A DNA stretch of 64,000 bases from Hyphomonadaceae bacterium. Lineage in GTDB: Bacteria > Pseudomonadota > Alphaproteobacteria > Caulobacterales > Hyphomonadaceae. Shown here one piece after another: positions 19,017 to 28,257 of the stretch. The notes beneath the pieces were generated by a model. The model ran no database searches and had not been told where the DNA came from. It saw only the letters and a program-made list of their open reading frames with translations. The stretch spans positions 62,001 through 126,000 of the forward strand of contig JALHLU010000001.1 in NCBI GenBank assembly GCA_022844345.1. The letters run 5' to 3'. Each line of letters opens with the position of its first letter. The stretch's first letter is position 1. Made by a program: the position numbers and the translations under genes.

Positions 19017-19790
19017 ATGGGGGACGCCAACGGGAGCGACGCCAACGGCCTTCCGGCCGTGAACACAATCAGCCTCACCGCGCCTTTCGGCTGGCTCGCC
19101 GGCGCCTGGCGAGACCTGTGGCAGGCGCCCGTGGTCTTTCTCGCCTATGGCCTCGTCGTGGCGTTTCTCGGCGCCGCCATCGCGCTTGGGCTGGCATTCA
19201 CCGGGCTTGCCTTCTGGGCGGTCGCGCTGGCCGCAGGCTTCATCTTCATCGCGCCGATGATGGCCATGGGCATCTATGAAGGCGGCCGCATGCTGGAGGC
19301 GAGCAAGCGCCCCACGCTCGTGCGCGTCGCCTTCGTGCGCGCGGCCTTCCGGCGCGACGTGGCGTTCCTTGGCCTCGCCCTGCTGATCATCTTCGGCATC
19401 TGGCTGGAGCTGGCGCTGATCACGGCCGGCCTCGCCGCCAGCCGCATCTACCCAACGCTCGACGCCTTCATCCAGTTTGCGACCACGACGCCCGCTGGCC
19501 ACACCATGCTGATCTGGGGCACGGCCATTGGCGGCATCCTCGCCTGGCTCACCTTCTCGCTGGTGGTGGTCTCCGCGCCCATGCTGCTCGACAGCCGCCG
19601 CGACATCTTCACGGCCACCGTCACCAGTGTCCGCTGCGTCGCGAAGAACACCCTGCCCATGCTGATCTGGGCCGCGATCATCGCCACCCTGATCCTCGCC
19701 TCCCTCGCCACCGGCTTCTTCGCCCTGATCGTGGTGATCCCCTGGCTGGGCCTCGCCTCATGGCGCGCCTATCGGGCGCTGGTGGTGTAG
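19017..19790 (+). CDS. DUF2189 domain-containing membrane protein
   Basis: Multi-TM, APMMAMGIYEGGRMLEASKRPTL pattern; start at MGDANGSDANG. Confidence 0.75.
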   Translation: MGDANGSDANGLPAVNTISLTAPFGWLAGAWRDLWQAPVVFLAYGLVVAFLGAAIALGLAFTGLAFWAVALAAGFIFIAPMMAMGIYEGGRMLEASKRPTLVRVAFVRAAFRRDVAFLGLALLIIFGIWLELALITAGLAASRIYPTLDAFIQFATTTPAGHTMLIWGTAIGGILAWLTFSLVVVSAPMLLDSRRDIFTATVTSVRCVAKNTLPMLIWAAIIATLILASLATGFFALIVVIPWLGLASWRAYRALVV

Positions 19791-19817
19791 GGGCTGGGTC
19801 CGCGACGTTGGGAATGG

Positions 19818-20747
19818 CTAACCCTTGAAGACCTTCTCTCGGTGATACTGCAAGTAGGAGGCGTGGGGCCGTACGTCTCTCCGTTCCGGCAGCATCAGCT
19901 TGCGATCCGGTCGAATTAGGCGCTTCGCGTCATCAGGCAGGAACTTGTCTGCAACGAGAATCGAATAGTCGTCCGCGATCGAAATCAGTCCCCGGTCGAA
20001 CATCCAGTGCGCCGTACCTGACAAGGCAACGCCGTTTCGAACAGAGTCCGACCCGCCGCCATCGACAGAACGGATGTGCGCGGCCTGAACCTCGGGTCTC
20101 CCCCCGCCGTTAATGATCTTAAGACCAGTGACGGCGCACGTCTTATTGTAAGCTGTTACAACTCCCTGAGCGAATGCTCGGTCCCTGAACGGTCGAGTCA
20201 CCAAGCGCTCGACAAGGGGGCGCTCAAACTCAGTTCCTTCTTCCTCCAGCGCGGGGAGTACTCGTGTTGCTATCGTCCCTGGCGCCGCCGGGGCGATCGC
20301 AACACGATCCTTTAGCGTCGCCACAAAACCAGCACGGAGAATTAGCTCGTATTCTTCGTCGGGTATTGTCCGCACTGCGCGTCCAAACGCGCCTTTGTTC
20401 GTCGAACCATCATTCTTTTGCAGGAGAGACTCGTAATAGTGGTCGCCGTCCTTGAAAGGCACAGGATGATCAAAATCGAGATAGGTTTGCGGGTCCACAT
20501 AAGCGTAGAAGTGGTCCGCAAGCCCAGGGTCAGGCATAATGCGCGTGAGCTGCGCTGTTGCGAAGTAGGCCTGACGTCCGCCCGAGCTGGACAAGTCTGT
20601 CGAAGATCTGCGCGGCTCATAGTAGACGATCCAGTCTCCCAAGGCTTCTTCGGCCTGCCGAAGGTACGTCCGCGGGAAATGGTAGTGCGCGCTCGGTATG
20701 TCATCGTAACCGGGGTCGGCCTTTGATGTGAAAACAGCCTTCGCCAC
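19818..20747 (-). CDS. HNH endonuclease, putative restriction-type nuclease
   Basis: HNH core CAVTGLKI...VQAAHIRSVDGGGSDSVRNGVALSGTAHWMFDRGLI; proposed GTG start 2 nt after the stop of the small upstream ORF (ORF track starts at 20795). Confidence 0.8.
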   Translation of the reverse strand: MAKAVFTSKADPGYDDIPSAHYHFPRTYLRQAEEALGDWIVYYEPRRSSTDLSSSGGRQAYFATAQLTRIMPDPGLADHFYAYVDPQTYLDFDHPVPFKDGDHYYESLLQKNDGSTNKGAFGRAVRTIPDEEYELILRAGFVATLKDRVAIAPAAPGTIATRVLPALEEEGTEFERPLVERLVTRPFRDRAFAQGVVTAYNKTCAVTGLKIINGGGRPEVQAAHIRSVDGGGSDSVRNGVALSGTAHWMFDRGLISIADDYSILVADKFLPDDAKRLIRPDRKLMLPERRDVRPHASYLQYHREKVFKG

Positions 20748-20748
20748 G

Positions 20749-20943
20749 CTAACCCCAGCCCCACTCGTTGCGCGGAGTAAGGTCGTGCTTCTCACCCTGC
20801 CACGTCACGAATTCGAGCGGCGACATGCCTTCACGCCACCATCGCATAAGCTCGGCCTTGCTCAGGCCCGCATCTCTGGTGTTGATGCTGAACTCGGTCC
20901 GCATCCGCCTATTCACATCCGCTAGCCATCTGGCGAAGGTCAT
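20749..20943 (-). CDS. Small hypothetical protein upstream of the HNH nuclease
   Basis: MTFARWLADVNRRMRTEFSINTRDAGLSKAELMRWWREGMSPLEFVTWQGEKHDL; operon-like spacing to the HNH gene. Confidence 0.55.
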   Translation of the reverse strand: MTFARWLADVNRRMRTEFSINTRDAGLSKAELMRWWREGMSPLEFVTWQGEKHDLTPRNEWGWG

Positions 20944-21082
20944 TGGTCCCCGAGCTCCCCACCGAAGCGCCAGCCAAAGTAGCTTACATTCTGCACGGCG
21001 GCCGCACCAGAACAAACCGTAAATCAACGCGCTACAGCGGCGCCCTTGCGCAAAGGGAAAACCCCAGCCAGATCAGCGCTCA

Positions 21083-23758
21083 ATGAGCGATTCCCGCGAC
21101 CCTTCAGACATTCCGTTCCCCGACGATGAGCGCGAGCCCGGTTCGGACGACGACACCCCCTTGCCCGATGGTCTGAACTTCCATCGCCTGCCGCCTGCGG
21201 ACGAAGACCTGCCGGAAGACACGCGCGAGGATATCCCCGCCGATCTTACCGATGATCGCGTCTTCGATGATCGCCCGATCTCCCAGCGCGCCTCCGCGCG
21301 TCAGGCGCCTCCGGGCGACGGCGGCGTCAACGCCGCCTGGCTCGACGGCCTCAACCCGCAGCAGCGCGAGGCGGTGCTCTCCACCGAGGGCCCGCTGCTC
21401 GTCCTCGCCGGCGCCGGCACGGGCAAGACGCGCGTGCTCACCACCCGCGTCGCGCACATCCTGGCGCAGCGCAGGGCGTGGCCATCCCAGATGCTGGTGG
21501 TCACCTTCACCAACAAGGCCGCGCGCGAAATGCGCGAGCGCACGCTCGCCCTGATCGGCCCCGAGGGCGAGGGCCTGCGCTGGTTCGGCACATTCCACTC
21601 CGTCTCCGCCCAGATCCTCCGCCGCCATGCCGAGCTGGCGAAGCTGAAATCCGGCTTCACTGTTCTGGATACGGACGACCAGCTGCGCCTGATCAAGCAG
21701 ATCCTCGAAGCTGAAGGCATCGACCAGAAGCGCTGGACGCCGCGCTATCTCGCTTCGCTCATCGACGGCTGGAAGAACCGCGCCATCTGGCCCGAGAAAC
21801 TGCCGCCCGAAGAGGGCCGCCAGTTCGCCGAAGGCAAGGGCGTGAAACTCTACCAGCTCTACCAGAACCGCCTCGCGACACTGAACGCCGTCGATTTCGG
21901 CGACCTGCTGCTCCACACCATCCGCATCTTCACCGAACACCCCGAAGTGCTGGCCGAGTACCACGCGAAATTCAAATACATCCTGGTCGACGAATACCAG
22001 GACACCAACGTCGCGCAGTATCTCTGGCTGCGACTCCTCGCGCAGGGCAGCAACAACATCTGCTGCGTGGGCGATGACGACCAGTCGATCTATGGCTGGC
22101 GCGGCGCCGAGGTCGACAACATCCTGCGCTTCGAGAAGGACTTTCCCGGCGCCAAGGTGATCCGCCTCGAACAGAACTACCGCTCCACCGCCCACATCCT
22201 CGCCGCCGCCTCCCACGTCATCGCGCAGAACACCTCCCGCCTCGGCAAGACGCTGCGCACCGACGCGGGCGAAGGCGATCTCGTGAAGGTGCGCGGCGTC
22301 TGGGATGGCGAGCAGGAAGCCCGCCTCATCTGCGACGACATCACATCGTGGAAGCAGTCAAACCGCCGCTATGCCGAATGCGCCGTGCTCGTGCGCGCCT
22401 CATGGCAGATGCGCGCCTTCGAGGAACGCTTCATCGTCACCGGCACGCCCTATCGCGTCATCGGCGGCCCGCGCTTCTTCGAGCGCCAGGAAATCCGCGA
22501 CGCCCTCGCTTATCTCCGCCTCATCCGCTCGGAGGCCGACGACCTCGCCTTCGAGCGCGTCTGCAACACGCCCAAGCGCGGCATCGGCGACACCACCATC
22601 CAGAAAGCCTACGTCGCCGCCCGCGAGCTCAACACCTATCTCACGCGCGCCACCGACATGATGATCCGGGGCGATGAAATCCGCGGCCCCGCCAAAACCG
22701 GCCTGCGCCGCTTCCTCATCGACATGGAACGCTGGCGCACCCAGGCCGGCGACACCGAACACCCGCGCCTCCTCGAGATCATCCTTGAGGAGTCCGGCTA
22801 CACGGACATGCTGCAGGCCGACAAATCCCCGCAGGCCCAGTCCCGCCTCGACAACCTGAAGGAACTCGTGCGCGCGATGGGCCAGTTCGGCACGCTCAAC
22901 GAATTCCTCGAACACGTCGAACTCGTGATGGACAACGCCGAAGGCTCGAACAGCCACGACCAGGTGCAGATCCTCACGCTCCACTCCGCCAAGGGCCTCG
23001 AATGGCCGATGGTCTTCCTGCCCGGCTGGGAGGAGGAAGTGTTCCCCTCCCGCCGCAGCCTCGACGAACAGGGCGCCAAGGGCCTCGAGGAAGAACGGCG
23101 TCTTGCGTATGTGGGCATCACGCGCGCCCGCGAGCGCGCCTACATCTCCTTCGCCGCCAACCGCCAGATCTACGGGCGTTGGACTTCAGTGCTTCCAAGC
23201 CGCTTCGTCGACGAACTCCCCGCCCAACACGTCGACGCCGTCAGCGAGACCGGCTACGTCGCCCCCAGCGGCGGCTTCTACGGCTCAGAGGTAAAGTCCC
23301 AATGGGACCGCCCGTCCTCCACCGCCGCACGCGAAGACTCCGCCGTCTTCGACAACACCAGCGCCGGCCGCGCGTCTCCACTGTCCCCCCTGAAAGGGGG
23401 GACGGCAGGGGGGTCAGGCTCCGGGGGCGGTTTCAGAGGCGGCTACGACAGCCCCGGCTGGCGCCGCGCCCAGGAAGCCTCCGCCACACGCGGCGCCACC
23501 CGCCCGCCCGACATCGAAGGCCGCGCCTTCCGCTCAGGCGACAGCGACGGCCGCCCGCTCCAGCGCGGCAAGACCCCCGGCGACATGCTCGCCTCCTCCG
23601 ACCCCGCAGCCAGCAGCGGCCTCCAACCCGGCCAACGCATCTTCCACGAAAAATTCGGCTACGGCCGCGTCACCGAAATCGACGGCGCGAAGCTCACGGT
23701 CGCGTTCGACAAGGCGGGCGTGAAGAAGGTGGTCGAGAGCTTCGTGAAGCGGGTTTGA
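21083..23758 (+). CDS. uvrD: ATP-dependent UvrD/PcrA-type DNA helicase
   Basis: LAGAGTGKTRVLTTRVAHIL, VDEYQDTNVAQY, VGDDDQSIYGWRGAE, TLHSAKGLEWPMVFLPGWEEEVFP. Confidence 0.95.
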   Translation: MSDSRDPSDIPFPDDEREPGSDDDTPLPDGLNFHRLPPADEDLPEDTREDIPADLTDDRVFDDRPISQRASARQAPPGDGGVNAAWLDGLNPQQREAVLSTEGPLLVLAGAGTGKTRVLTTRVAHILAQRRAWPSQMLVVTFTNKAAREMRERTLALIGPEGEGLRWFGTFHSVSAQILRRHAELAKLKSGFTVLDTDDQLRLIKQILEAEGIDQKRWTPRYLASLIDGWKNRAIWPEKLPPEEGRQFAEGKGVKLYQLYQNRLATLNAVDFGDLLLHTIRIFTEHPEVLAEYHAKFKYILVDEYQDTNVAQYLWLRLLAQGSNNICCVGDDDQSIYGWRGAEVDNILRFEKDFPGAKVIRLEQNYRSTAHILAAASHVIAQNTSRLGKTLRTDAGEGDLVKVRGVWDGEQEARLICDDITSWKQSNRRYAECAVLVRASWQMRAFEERFIVTGTPYRVIGGPRFFERQEIRDALAYLRLIRSEADDLAFERVCNTPKRGIGDTTIQKAYVAARELNTYLTRATDMMIRGDEIRGPAKTGLRRFLIDMERWRTQAGDTEHPRLLEIILEESGYTDMLQADKSPQAQSRLDNLKELVRAMGQFGTLNEFLEHVELVMDNAEGSNSHDQVQILTLHSAKGLEWPMVFLPGWEEEVFPSRRSLDEQGAKGLEEERRLAYVGITRARERAYISFAANRQIYGRWTSVLPSRFVDELPAQHVDAVSETGYVAPSGGFYGSEVKSQWDRPSSTAAREDSAVFDNTSAGRASPLSPLKGGTAGGSGSGGGFRGGYDSPGWRRAQEASATRGATRPPDIEGRAFRSGDSDGRPLQRGKTPGDMLASSDPAASSGLQPGQRIFHEKFGYGRVTEIDGAKLTVAFDKAGVKKVVESFVKRV
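23383..23403. repeat. G/C-run palindrome inside uvrD (GTCCCCCC-TGAAA-GGGGGGAC)
   Basis: Perfect 8-bp arms around TGAAA; in frame, encoding part of SPLSPLKGGTAGGSGSGG. Confidence 0.8.
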
Positions 23759-23760
23759 AA

Positions 23761-24804
23761 ATGTCCAACCGCGTCGTCGCCGATGCCCGCCGACATCACT
23801 ACGTCCCAAGGTTGCTTCTTCGCCGGTTTGGCAAGGCTCGACGATCCGGCAAGCACCAGATCCATGTCTTTGACAAACTTACAGATAGGCAATTCCTCAC
23901 GGCGATCGAAAACATCGCAGTCGAAACGGACTTCAACGCGATCGACAACGGTCAGACACGTTTGTCGCTCGAAGCTGGCATGGCACAAATCGAAGGGGAC
24001 GCAGCCGCTCGCTTGGGGACAATAATCGCAGCAAGAAGCCTCACAGCGGCATCAGCTCAGGACCGAGCGATTCTGTGCGTTTTCGTAGCGCTACAATTCC
24101 TGCGTGGTCCCGATTTGCGAGCACGCTTTGCTGACATGGCCGAGCACCTGAGAGAACGCGTAGCTCGCATGGGTGGCAAAGTTCCATCCGACCTTGACGG
24201 CCCTCTGGAAGGAAACAATCTCAAAGCCCTTGCCTTCCATATGATCCAGGACTCGCTGGGCGATTTTGCCAAGCTACTTGGCGCAAAGGCCATGGGCCTG
24301 TTCGTGGCAACAGGCGAACAGCGTTTCATCATTGGCGACACCCCGGTCGTCCTGAAGAACGACCGAAACCATGGGCCGTACGGAAACATTGGGCTTGCTG
24401 TCCCAGGAATCCAAATCTACCTGCCGGTCTCACCCGAACTTGCGCTTGGGTTCTGGTGCCCCACGCTTCTCGCAGAGTTTGTGAACGGTCTTGAGGAAGG
24501 ACGACGGACAGAAAGAGCGGCTTCCGGATTCGCGCTTCTCAGTTCGCCGCCCCAAAGAGCGGAAGCACAAACTCAACTGGATAAGTTGCGAAAGAGCATC
24601 ACAGACTTGGAACAGATACAGTCAGGTTTTCTGACTGGCTCGCTGATGCCAGCATCAGACGACAATGTCATCCATTTGAATAGTCTGCAGGTTATGTATG
24701 CAGAGCCATGGGTTTTTTCCGCGAGCGCGAACTTCGAGCTGCCAAAGCGCATGATCAACGACAATCCGAAGCACAGAGCGGGGCTTAGGATGAAGGTCAA
24801 CTAG
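23761..24804 (+). CDS. DUF4238 domain-containing protein
   Basis: DARRHHYVPRLLLRRFG start typical of DUF4238; begins 2 nt after the uvrD stop. Confidence 0.75.
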   Translation: MSNRVVADARRHHYVPRLLLRRFGKARRSGKHQIHVFDKLTDRQFLTAIENIAVETDFNAIDNGQTRLSLEAGMAQIEGDAAARLGTIIAARSLTAASAQDRAILCVFVALQFLRGPDLRARFADMAEHLRERVARMGGKVPSDLDGPLEGNNLKALAFHMIQDSLGDFAKLLGAKAMGLFVATGEQRFIIGDTPVVLKNDRNHGPYGNIGLAVPGIQIYLPVSPELALGFWCPTLLAEFVNGLEEGRRTERAASGFALLSSPPQRAEAQTQLDKLRKSITDLEQIQSGFLTGSLMPASDDNVIHLNSLQVMYAEPWVFSASANFELPKRMINDNPKHRAGLRMKVN

Positions 24805-24858
24805 TTCTCCACCGATCACGCATAAAATGCTCCATACCTCTTGCCCTATATACCACAA

Positions 24859-24872
24859 TGTCATATATGACA
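24859..24872. promoter_or_regulatory. Candidate TA operator palindrome TGTCATATATGACA
   Basis: Perfect 14-bp palindrome ending 4 nt before the toxin ATG, TATATA-like element just upstream. Confidence 0.6.
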
Positions 24873-24876
24873 GTGT

Positions 24877-25230
24877 ATGAGGCCGCTGCACGAGATCATC
24901 GAGACGCCGGCCTATCTTGCCGCCGCCGAGCGCGCTGGCATGACGGAGGAGGATCGCGCGGCTGTCGTCGATTTCATCGCCGCCAATCCGCAGGCGGGTG
25001 ACCTCATCAAGGGCTCCGGCGGCGTCCGCAAGGTGCGCATCGCGAAGCCCGGCGGCGGCAAGAGCGGAGGCTGGCGCGTGCTGACCGCGTGGATATCTGA
25101 CACGGTCGCCGTCCTGCTGGTGACGGTCTACGGCAAGAACCAGCGCGGCAACGTCTCGAAGGCGGAAGTCAACGAGATGGCGAAACTGATGAAGGAACTG
25201 AAGGCGCAAGCCCGAGGGAGAGACGAATGA
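24877..25230 (+). CDS. RelE/HigB-like type II toxin
   Basis: GDLIKGSGGVRKVRIAKPGGGKSGGWRVLTAWISDTVAVLLVTVYGKNQRGNVSKAEVNEMAKL (RelE/ParE-type fold signature); overlaps downstream HTH antitoxin by 4 nt. Confidence 0.88.
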   Translation: MRPLHEIIETPAYLAAAERAGMTEEDRAAVVDFIAANPQAGDLIKGSGGVRKVRIAKPGGGKSGGWRVLTAWISDTVAVLLVTVYGKNQRGNVSKAEVNEMAKLMKELKAQARGRDE

Positions 25231-25565
25231 CCACCAAGGCAAAACCCCGCAAGCGCGCGCCCGCGAAGCGCGCCAAAGTCCCCACCGTCGGCCAGAGCGC
25301 CATCGCCGGTCTGCGTGAAGGCCTCGCCCACATGCGCGGCGAGAGCGTGCCCGGGCTTGTCGTGCGCAAGCCGGTTGATGTCGCCGCCGTGCGCAAGGCC
25401 ACCGGCCTGTCGCAGGACAGGTTCGCCGCCGAGTTCGGCCTCGCCGTCGCCGCCGTGCGCGCATGGGAACAGAAGCTCCGCACGCCCGACCTCGCGGCGC
25501 AGACCCTGCTGCGCGTGATCGAATCCAACCCCGACGCCGTCAGGCGCGCGGTGCGCACGGCCTGA
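25227..25565 (+). CDS. HTH (XRE/NadS-like) antitoxin
   Basis: VRKATGLSQDRFAAEFGLAVAAVRAWEQKLRTPDLAAQTLLRVIESNP. Confidence 0.88.
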   Translation: MTTKAKPRKRAPAKRAKVPTVGQSAIAGLREGLAHMRGESVPGLVVRKPVDVAAVRKATGLSQDRFAAEFGLAVAAVRAWEQKLRTPDLAAQTLLRVIESNPDAVRRAVRTA

Positions 25566-25568
25566 GCT

Positions 25569-25823
25569 TCACCGCTTCTCACACGTCGGCGTGCCCGTGA
25601 GGTCGCGCATGCAGCCGTAGCGGCCTCTCGGCGTCACCGCCGTCCAGTGGGTGTTCAGCATGAAGCCGTGCAGGCCCTCGATGCGGATGTCGCCGGGGGC
25701 GGAGCCTTCGAGGGCGGTGATCGCCTCGTGCGACAGCGCCTCGTATTCTTCAGGATCGTCGAGCGGAATGCTGGCGCAGCCCGTAAGGAAAGCGGCCGCA
25801 AATGTCGCGATGATGATGCGCAT
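25569..25823 (-). CDS. Small putative lipoprotein
   Basis: MRIIIATFAAAFLTGCASIP lipobox. Confidence 0.6.
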   Translation of the reverse strand: MRIIIATFAAAFLTGCASIPLDDPEEYEALSHEAITALEGSAPGDIRIEGLHGFMLNTHWTAVTPRGRYGCMRDLTGTPTCEKR

Positions 25824-25978
25824 GTCGTCCTCCCCACCCCCAGCCATCGCGCCAATCAAGTCCAAACAAAGGCGCGGGGCCGGAATAAGAACATTGCTGG
25901 AACCCCGATAAGGGTGCACGGCTGGTAGCCGTCCCGTTGCTGCGGACTTCCGCCTGCGCCGAGAGGCGTGGAGCCAAA

Positions 25979-26143
25979 ATGACCAAACCCGCAACAGCCG
26001 CCCAGCGCGCCGCCGAATCCAATCGCGAACGCCAGATGCTCGAGAACCACCGCGACGGCCGCAAGACGCCGCCGCCCCGTGATCCGGAAGCCGCCAAGAA
26101 GGCCTACGACGATCGCCACAACACGCCGACCCACAGGCGCTAG
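25979..26143 (+). CDS. Small highly charged hypothetical protein
   Basis: MTKPATAAQRAAESNRERQMLENHRDGRKTPPPRDPEAAKKAYDDRHNTPTHRR. Confidence 0.45.
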   Translation: MTKPATAAQRAAESNRERQMLENHRDGRKTPPPRDPEAAKKAYDDRHNTPTHRR

Positions 26144-26190
26144 CGCGCTTCCTGCCCCGCCCCATCCCCATCACACGCAGGAACAGCCAC

Positions 26191-26439
26191 ATGGCCATCT
26201 ACAAGAAGACCTTCTCCTCCAACGCTCCCGCCGACGGAAAGCCTGCCGGCCGCTCCAGCCCGGGGAAGACGCCCGCCGTCTCCAAGGCGCCGGTCACATC
26301 GTCTGACAACAAGCGCGCCTTCGACGCCCGCCCCAAGCCGTCCGACGACAACCGCCGCGAGGAACGCGTGCGCCCCACCCAGCATGTCGATCCCGCCCCG
26401 CGCGACCCCTTCGACAAGGCCGATCCCACCGAGGACTAG
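26191..26439 (+). CDS. Small hydrophilic, probably disordered protein
   Basis: MAIYKKTFSSNAPADGKPAGRSSPGKTPAVSKAP...; no annotated domain recognised. Confidence 0.45.
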   Translation: MAIYKKTFSSNAPADGKPAGRSSPGKTPAVSKAPVTSSDNKRAFDARPKPSDDNRREERVRPTQHVDPAPRDPFDKADPTED

Positions 26440-26560
26440 CGGAACCTTCCAGGCCCCTCACCAAAGCGTGCCCCGCGGCGCGCTTGGCAGCGGCCTGCCG
26501 CCAAGGCAATCTCCCCGGCAGCGGCCTTTCAAGAGCCGCACCGTCCGGGGAGATTCGTCC

Positions 26561-27607
26561 ATGCCGCGCAGCTTCGCTCTCGCGCTCGCCGCCCTTTTTC
26601 TGGCCCTGCCCGCCGCAGCGCAGACAACGCCCGCGCCGGTAAAAACCGCCGCCGAGTTCACCGGCGACTACCAGCCCCCCCGCCTCTCCGATGGCCGGCC
26701 AGACCTGCACGGCTTCTGGTCGAACGCCTCCGTCTCGCGGCTGGAGCGACCGCAGGGCTATCCCCTCGTCCTCTCGGAGGAACAGGCCGCCGAACTCGAA
26801 GGCCGCGCGCTCTTCAATGTGCGCCTCAAGACGGAGAAGGACTTCGTCGATCCCAACGCGCCGCCGCCCGAAAAAGGCAAGGCCCTCCCCGGCGTCGGCA
26901 ATTACGATGTGGCGTGGACCGATCCCGGTTCGATCGTCGCCACCATCAAGGGCGAGAAGCGCTCGTCCTACATAACCTTCCCGTCCGACGGCAAAATCCC
27001 GGCGATGACCGAGCAGGGCCGCGCCATGCGCGCCGCCGCCACGCGCCGCCCCGGCACCGGCTATGACAATCCCGAAGAACGCGGCAGCTCCGAGCGCTGC
27101 ATCATCATCGGCACCAACGGCCCGCCCTTCGGCAACTATCTCTACAACAACAACTTCCAGATCGTGCAGACGGGCGATCATGTGATGATCATGTCCGAGA
27201 TGATCCACGACGTCCGCATCGCGCGCATCGGCGGCAAGCACCGCGAGACCGGCGTGCAGGCCTGGATGGGCGATTCCATCGCGCACTGGGATGGCGACAC
27301 GCTGGTGGTCGAAACGCGCCACATCGATCCGCGCTCGGGCGGCGCCTTCATCTCGAACGCGGGCAGGATCACCGAGCGCTTCACCCGCATCTCCGGCGAC
27401 CAGGTCCTCTACGAGTTTGAAGTGGATGACCCCACGGTCTACACCGCCGCCTGGGGCGGGCAGATGCCGCTCACCCGCCTCGAGGACCAGCTCTACGAGT
27501 TCGCCTGCCACGAGGGGAATTACGGCCTCGTCAACATCCTCCAGGGCGGCCGCAGCAACGACCGCCAGGGCCTCGCCCACACCGGCGGACAGGATCGCGG
27601 CGAATAA
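26561..27607 (+). CDS. Secreted uncharacterised protein of the PDLQGxW/ACHEGN family (paralogue 2)
   Basis: Signal peptide MPRSFALALAALFLALPAAAQ; SDGRPDLHGFW, RSSYITFPSDGKIP, GDSIAHWDGDTLVV, FACHEGNYGL. Confidence 0.85.
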   Translation: MPRSFALALAALFLALPAAAQTTPAPVKTAAEFTGDYQPPRLSDGRPDLHGFWSNASVSRLERPQGYPLVLSEEQAAELEGRALFNVRLKTEKDFVDPNAPPPEKGKALPGVGNYDVAWTDPGSIVATIKGEKRSSYITFPSDGKIPAMTEQGRAMRAAATRRPGTGYDNPEERGSSERCIIIGTNGPPFGNYLYNNNFQIVQTGDHVMIMSEMIHDVRIARIGGKHRETGVQAWMGDSIAHWDGDTLVVETRHIDPRSGGAFISNAGRITERFTRISGDQVLYEFEVDDPTVYTAAWGGQMPLTRLEDQLYEFACHEGNYGLVNILQGGRSNDRQGLAHTGGQDRGE

Positions 27608-28159
27608 TCAGCGGCGCAGCTTCGCGTTTTCCGCTTCGAACATCGCACGCACAACCTCGCCGTTGGAGGGCTCCTCGGCCAGCGTCTCGGCGTTCCACAG
27701 GCTGCGCTCCGTGTCGAAGAAGTCGCCGCCGTAGATGTGCAGCCCGGCCGTGAACCGCCCCAGCGGATTCGTCACCGAGTGGATCGCATCCTCCGCCATC
27801 TCGCACACATCGCCCGCGAACATCGCCCTCGCCCCGCCCGCCACCAGCCCGCGCGGTGAATGCGCGCTCTGCTTCCAGAACATGTTGTCCTCGCGCCCGG
27901 TATAGATGCCAATCATCGCCCACATCAGATGGTTGTGTGGCGACAGCGTCATGTTCGGCGCCCACTTGGCGGCAAAGATCGTCAGGCGCGGCGAGCGCAG
28001 CAACACGTCGAGCCCCGCCTCCGCCGGCTCCCCCATGCCCTTCAGCACAGCGGCATGATCCGACACAGCGCGCGTCAGATGCTCCATGATCGCCGCGCGC
28101 GGGTCCGCCTCATCAAGTGAGGCGACGCAGTCTGCCACAAATCGCTCGCGGTCGAAGGT
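27608..28159 (-). CDS. Cupin-fold protein (predicted metal-dependent double-stranded beta-helix enzyme)
   Basis: NMTLSPHNHLMWAMIGIYTGREDNMFW and HIYGGDFF; start at MTFDRERFVAD. Confidence 0.75.
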   Translation of the reverse strand, partial: TFDRERFVADCVASLDEADPRAAIMEHLTRAVSDHAAVLKGMGEPAEAGLDVLLRSPRLTIFAAKWAPNMTLSPHNHLMWAMIGIYTGREDNMFWKQSAHSPRGLVAGGARAMFAGDVCEMAEDAIHSVTNPLGRFTAGLHIYGGDFFDTERSLWNAETLAEEPSNGEVVRAMFEAENAKLRR

Positions 28160-28257
28160 CATGCGACAGCAGTATTGCGGTGCATCGATCGAGGCAACCT
28201 CGCGTCCGCGCGCGCGTTGTTCGCTCGACACACCACATCAGAAAAGGAGCGCACATC

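Noticed and set aside
23002-23760. Upstream part of the ORF containing DUF4238, overlapping uvrD out of frame
   Set aside because: Only the part from ATG 23761 looks like real protein; the upstream part is Arg/Pro-rich out-of-frame uvrD
26294-27580. 428-aa minus-strand ORF opposite PDLQGxW paralogue 2
   Set aside because: Antisense shadow; the conserved family is on the plus strand
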